Assembly (NCBI RefSeq): GCF_000004075.3
Contig: NC_026657.2
Coordinates: forward strand, 12,152,001 to 12,216,000
Source: Cucumis sativus
Lineage: Eukaryota > Streptophyta > Magnoliopsida > Cucurbitales > Cucurbitaceae
Direction of reading: 5' to 3'
Length of the DNA: 64,000 bases
Shown here: positions 62,389 through 64,000 of the stretch, piece by piece
Numbering within the stretch: the first letter of the stretch is position 1
Layout: every line of letters begins with the position of its first letter
Notes under the pieces: model-generated
What the model saw: only the letters and a program-made list of their open reading frames with translations
The model's database searches: none
What the model was told of the DNA's origin: nothing
Program-made: the position numbers and the translations under genes

Positions 62389-63895
62389 GTTGTCTTACTT
62401 GCACAGGACCAGCAGCTACCAACAAACCAGCAAGTCCACCGCCGACGACTCGTCCATCTTGACCCGCTAGTGAGACACTCATCCCACCACATCTGCTCTT
62501 TGTAGCTCCATTCTGTGTGGGCATATATGATCCGGTCAATGCAAGTATTTCAAAACGACCCTGCCAAGACAAGTTGAAAGCCAGATCAATAGAAAGTTGT
62601 CAACAGTTTTAGGACGACTGGAGCAAGTCATCTTGATCTTACGTTTCAAAAACAAGTCAATTTGGATTATATGAAGATCTTCGGATATTCAACCTCGCTA
62701 CTTAGACAGGACAACTAAACATTTAACAACAGAGGCATATAATAAAAGTGAACCCTTTCATGTATATTAAATTTCTAATCTTAAATTAATAGACGAGATT
62801 ATTCAAGGCATTAGGCAATCTGACTTCAAAGAGTTCACCAACAAAGTAATGGGAAAGGCACAAAGAAGGGAAATTTTGATGCATTCACTATTAGTTCAGA
62901 CTGAACCATGCCAAAGGAAAAAAGAAAAGGCTTTTGTACATGGACTCTGTAACCAAGTACAGAAACATCAGCAACCCACATTTGAACTAAGTGATCGAGA
63001 GACAATAAGAATCTCAAAGGTGCTAGCGATATCAAAAGAAGCCCAAAACTCATAATGTTGTACATAGGATATACGAGCATACAGAAATATATCCACAAGA
63101 ACATAGTCATACCTCATATGTTAAGGTACCTCCAGAAGAAGTTGCCTGCCGAAGGGTAACATTTGAAATTGTCCCATTTGCAGAAAGAATGCAAATAGCT
63201 CGGGATTCTTGTTGAGAGAAAGACATAACCTTCATTGTAATGTCCTGATACGAAAGGATAAGGAATGCAGTAAACAGCTTAGTTGCGAGTGCATTAAATT
63301 TGTGTAGGAATTCATTTTAGTATGTAGGTAACTGCAGAGCTTTTTGGAACATTTTATATATTTCTTCATCAATAAAAATTCTTACATAATACTTGATAAT
63401 GGGGAAAAGTAGTTCCAAGTAAAAATGTATTCTCAAACTCAACGGAGGTCATTTCTTGTTCCCATCATCTCACTCCTCCTTCCCTCTCACCTCTACAGTG
63501 AAAGATATGTATTTGTAGTCTCTGAATTTAGATACATAGAGATGTCGTAGAAGAATTAGAGGACCAAGCTTCTAGACAAGGTTTGCTTTTATATATTTCT
63601 CAACCCACACCATTTTCATAATGACAATAGTTAAATTTTCCAAACTGGCTAACTGTTACTATACCAATCCTCAAGCATGCAACGAATGACAATGGTGTCC
63701 AAACTCTGAACTTCTCAAACTAATCCCACAACAGAAAGAGAGACCAAAACCTAATCAAACCGTATTATATTATTGACCCACTTGAAAAATAGAAAAGGTT
63801 TTTGCTTTACAAATTCCTGAAGCATACCTCTCCAGCATTGACAGTGATCACATGGGGAGTAAAATTTGCACCAACAGAGTACGCAAGTCTCTGAC
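61963..63895 (-). CDS. AHL4: AT-hook motif nuclear-localized (AHL) protein, clade B, 5' part beyond window
   Basis: Nuclear DNA-binding protein that binds AT-rich DNA and assembles through its PPC/DUF296 domain. Exons on the minus strand: 63895-63828, 63244-63113, 62560-62399 and 62259-61963, all GT-AG and in frame, giving about 219 C-terminal residues. The PPC domain is nearly complete: FTPHVITVNAGED, MKVMSFSQQESRAICILSAN, GTISNVTLRQATSSGGTLTY, EGRFEILALTGSY, GGMSVSLAGQDGRVVGGGLA and GLLVAAGPVQVIVVGSFLPG. A low-complexity tail ends in CEVSC. The AT-hook and start codon lie right of base 64000. Introns within the PPC region place it in clade B, since clade A AHL genes lack introns. AHL3/AHL4 identity, known for xylem boundary control in Arabidopsis, is inferred from gene order. 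Confidence 0.9.
62357..62382. repeat. (GA)n microsatellite next to an AHL 5' splice site
   Basis: GA dinucleotides starting 16 bp inside the AHL intron whose donor GTAAG is at 62398. On the transcribed strand it reads as a CT-rich run just downstream of the donor. Confidence 0.9.
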
Positions 63896-64000
63896 CTGCA
63901 AAAAATGAGAAAAGCAGTGTTATTTTGACACAAAAAATTGCTTAATCGCAATCACCCAGATTTTGCAGTCTAATTTTCAACTGAACTTTTGAAATACTAA

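Overview
This window is nuclear DNA of a flowering plant. Genes are split by GT-AG introns, intergenic DNA is very AT-rich, and transposon remnants and microsatellites are scattered through it. The proteins are eudicot-like. A cucurbit is my best guess from the overall look of the sequence, but no single feature proves it. All exon models were built by hand from reading frame, splice sites and family knowledge.

Layout: (1) 64-7120 (+), the 3' part of a mitochondrial intermediate peptidase gene (M3 metallopeptidase), whose N-terminal exons lie left of the window; (2) 8492-10570 (+), LPA2, a chloroplast photosystem II assembly factor; (3) 15518-16558 (-), an EXORDIUM-like secreted protein (EXL3-like); (4) about 11.6 kb of AT-rich DNA with MITE-like elements; (5) 28154-29380 (+), an intronless UDP-glucuronate 4-epimerase; (6) 30973-31136 (-), a U1 spliceosomal RNA gene with its own USE and TATA promoter; (7) 32355-33436 (-), ribosomal protein uS10 (RPS20); (8) 34090-35995, a decayed LINE-type retrotransposon; (9) 36681-37543 (-), a DUF1442 protein; (10) a 12 kb gene desert holding a non-autonomous CACTA transposon (42010-43511) and a dimeric tandem repeat array (about 46463-47395); (11) 49638-52275 (+), a hypersensitive-induced reaction protein (HIR3-like); (12) 53723-59114 (+), a nuclear nucleoplasmin-like FKBP prolyl isomerase; (13) 61963-63895 (-), the 3' part of an intron-containing AT-hook (AHL) gene that runs off the right end.

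The genes do not form one pathway, but their order is informative. From memory of the Arabidopsis map, MIP, LPA2, EXL3, HIR3 and AHL4 sit in this order at At5g51540-At5g51590, and AHL3 and FKBP53 are neighbours at At4g25320-25340. GAE4 and a DUF1442 gene lie near each other at At2g45310-45360. The window therefore looks like an ancestral block of which Arabidopsis keeps different subsets.

The most noteworthy non-protein signals are the U1 snRNA gene, a probable minor-spliceosome (U12-type) intron in the FKBP gene, the CACTA element with subterminal hairpins, and the 63/127-bp higher-order repeat. I found no evidence for a wholly novel biological system.
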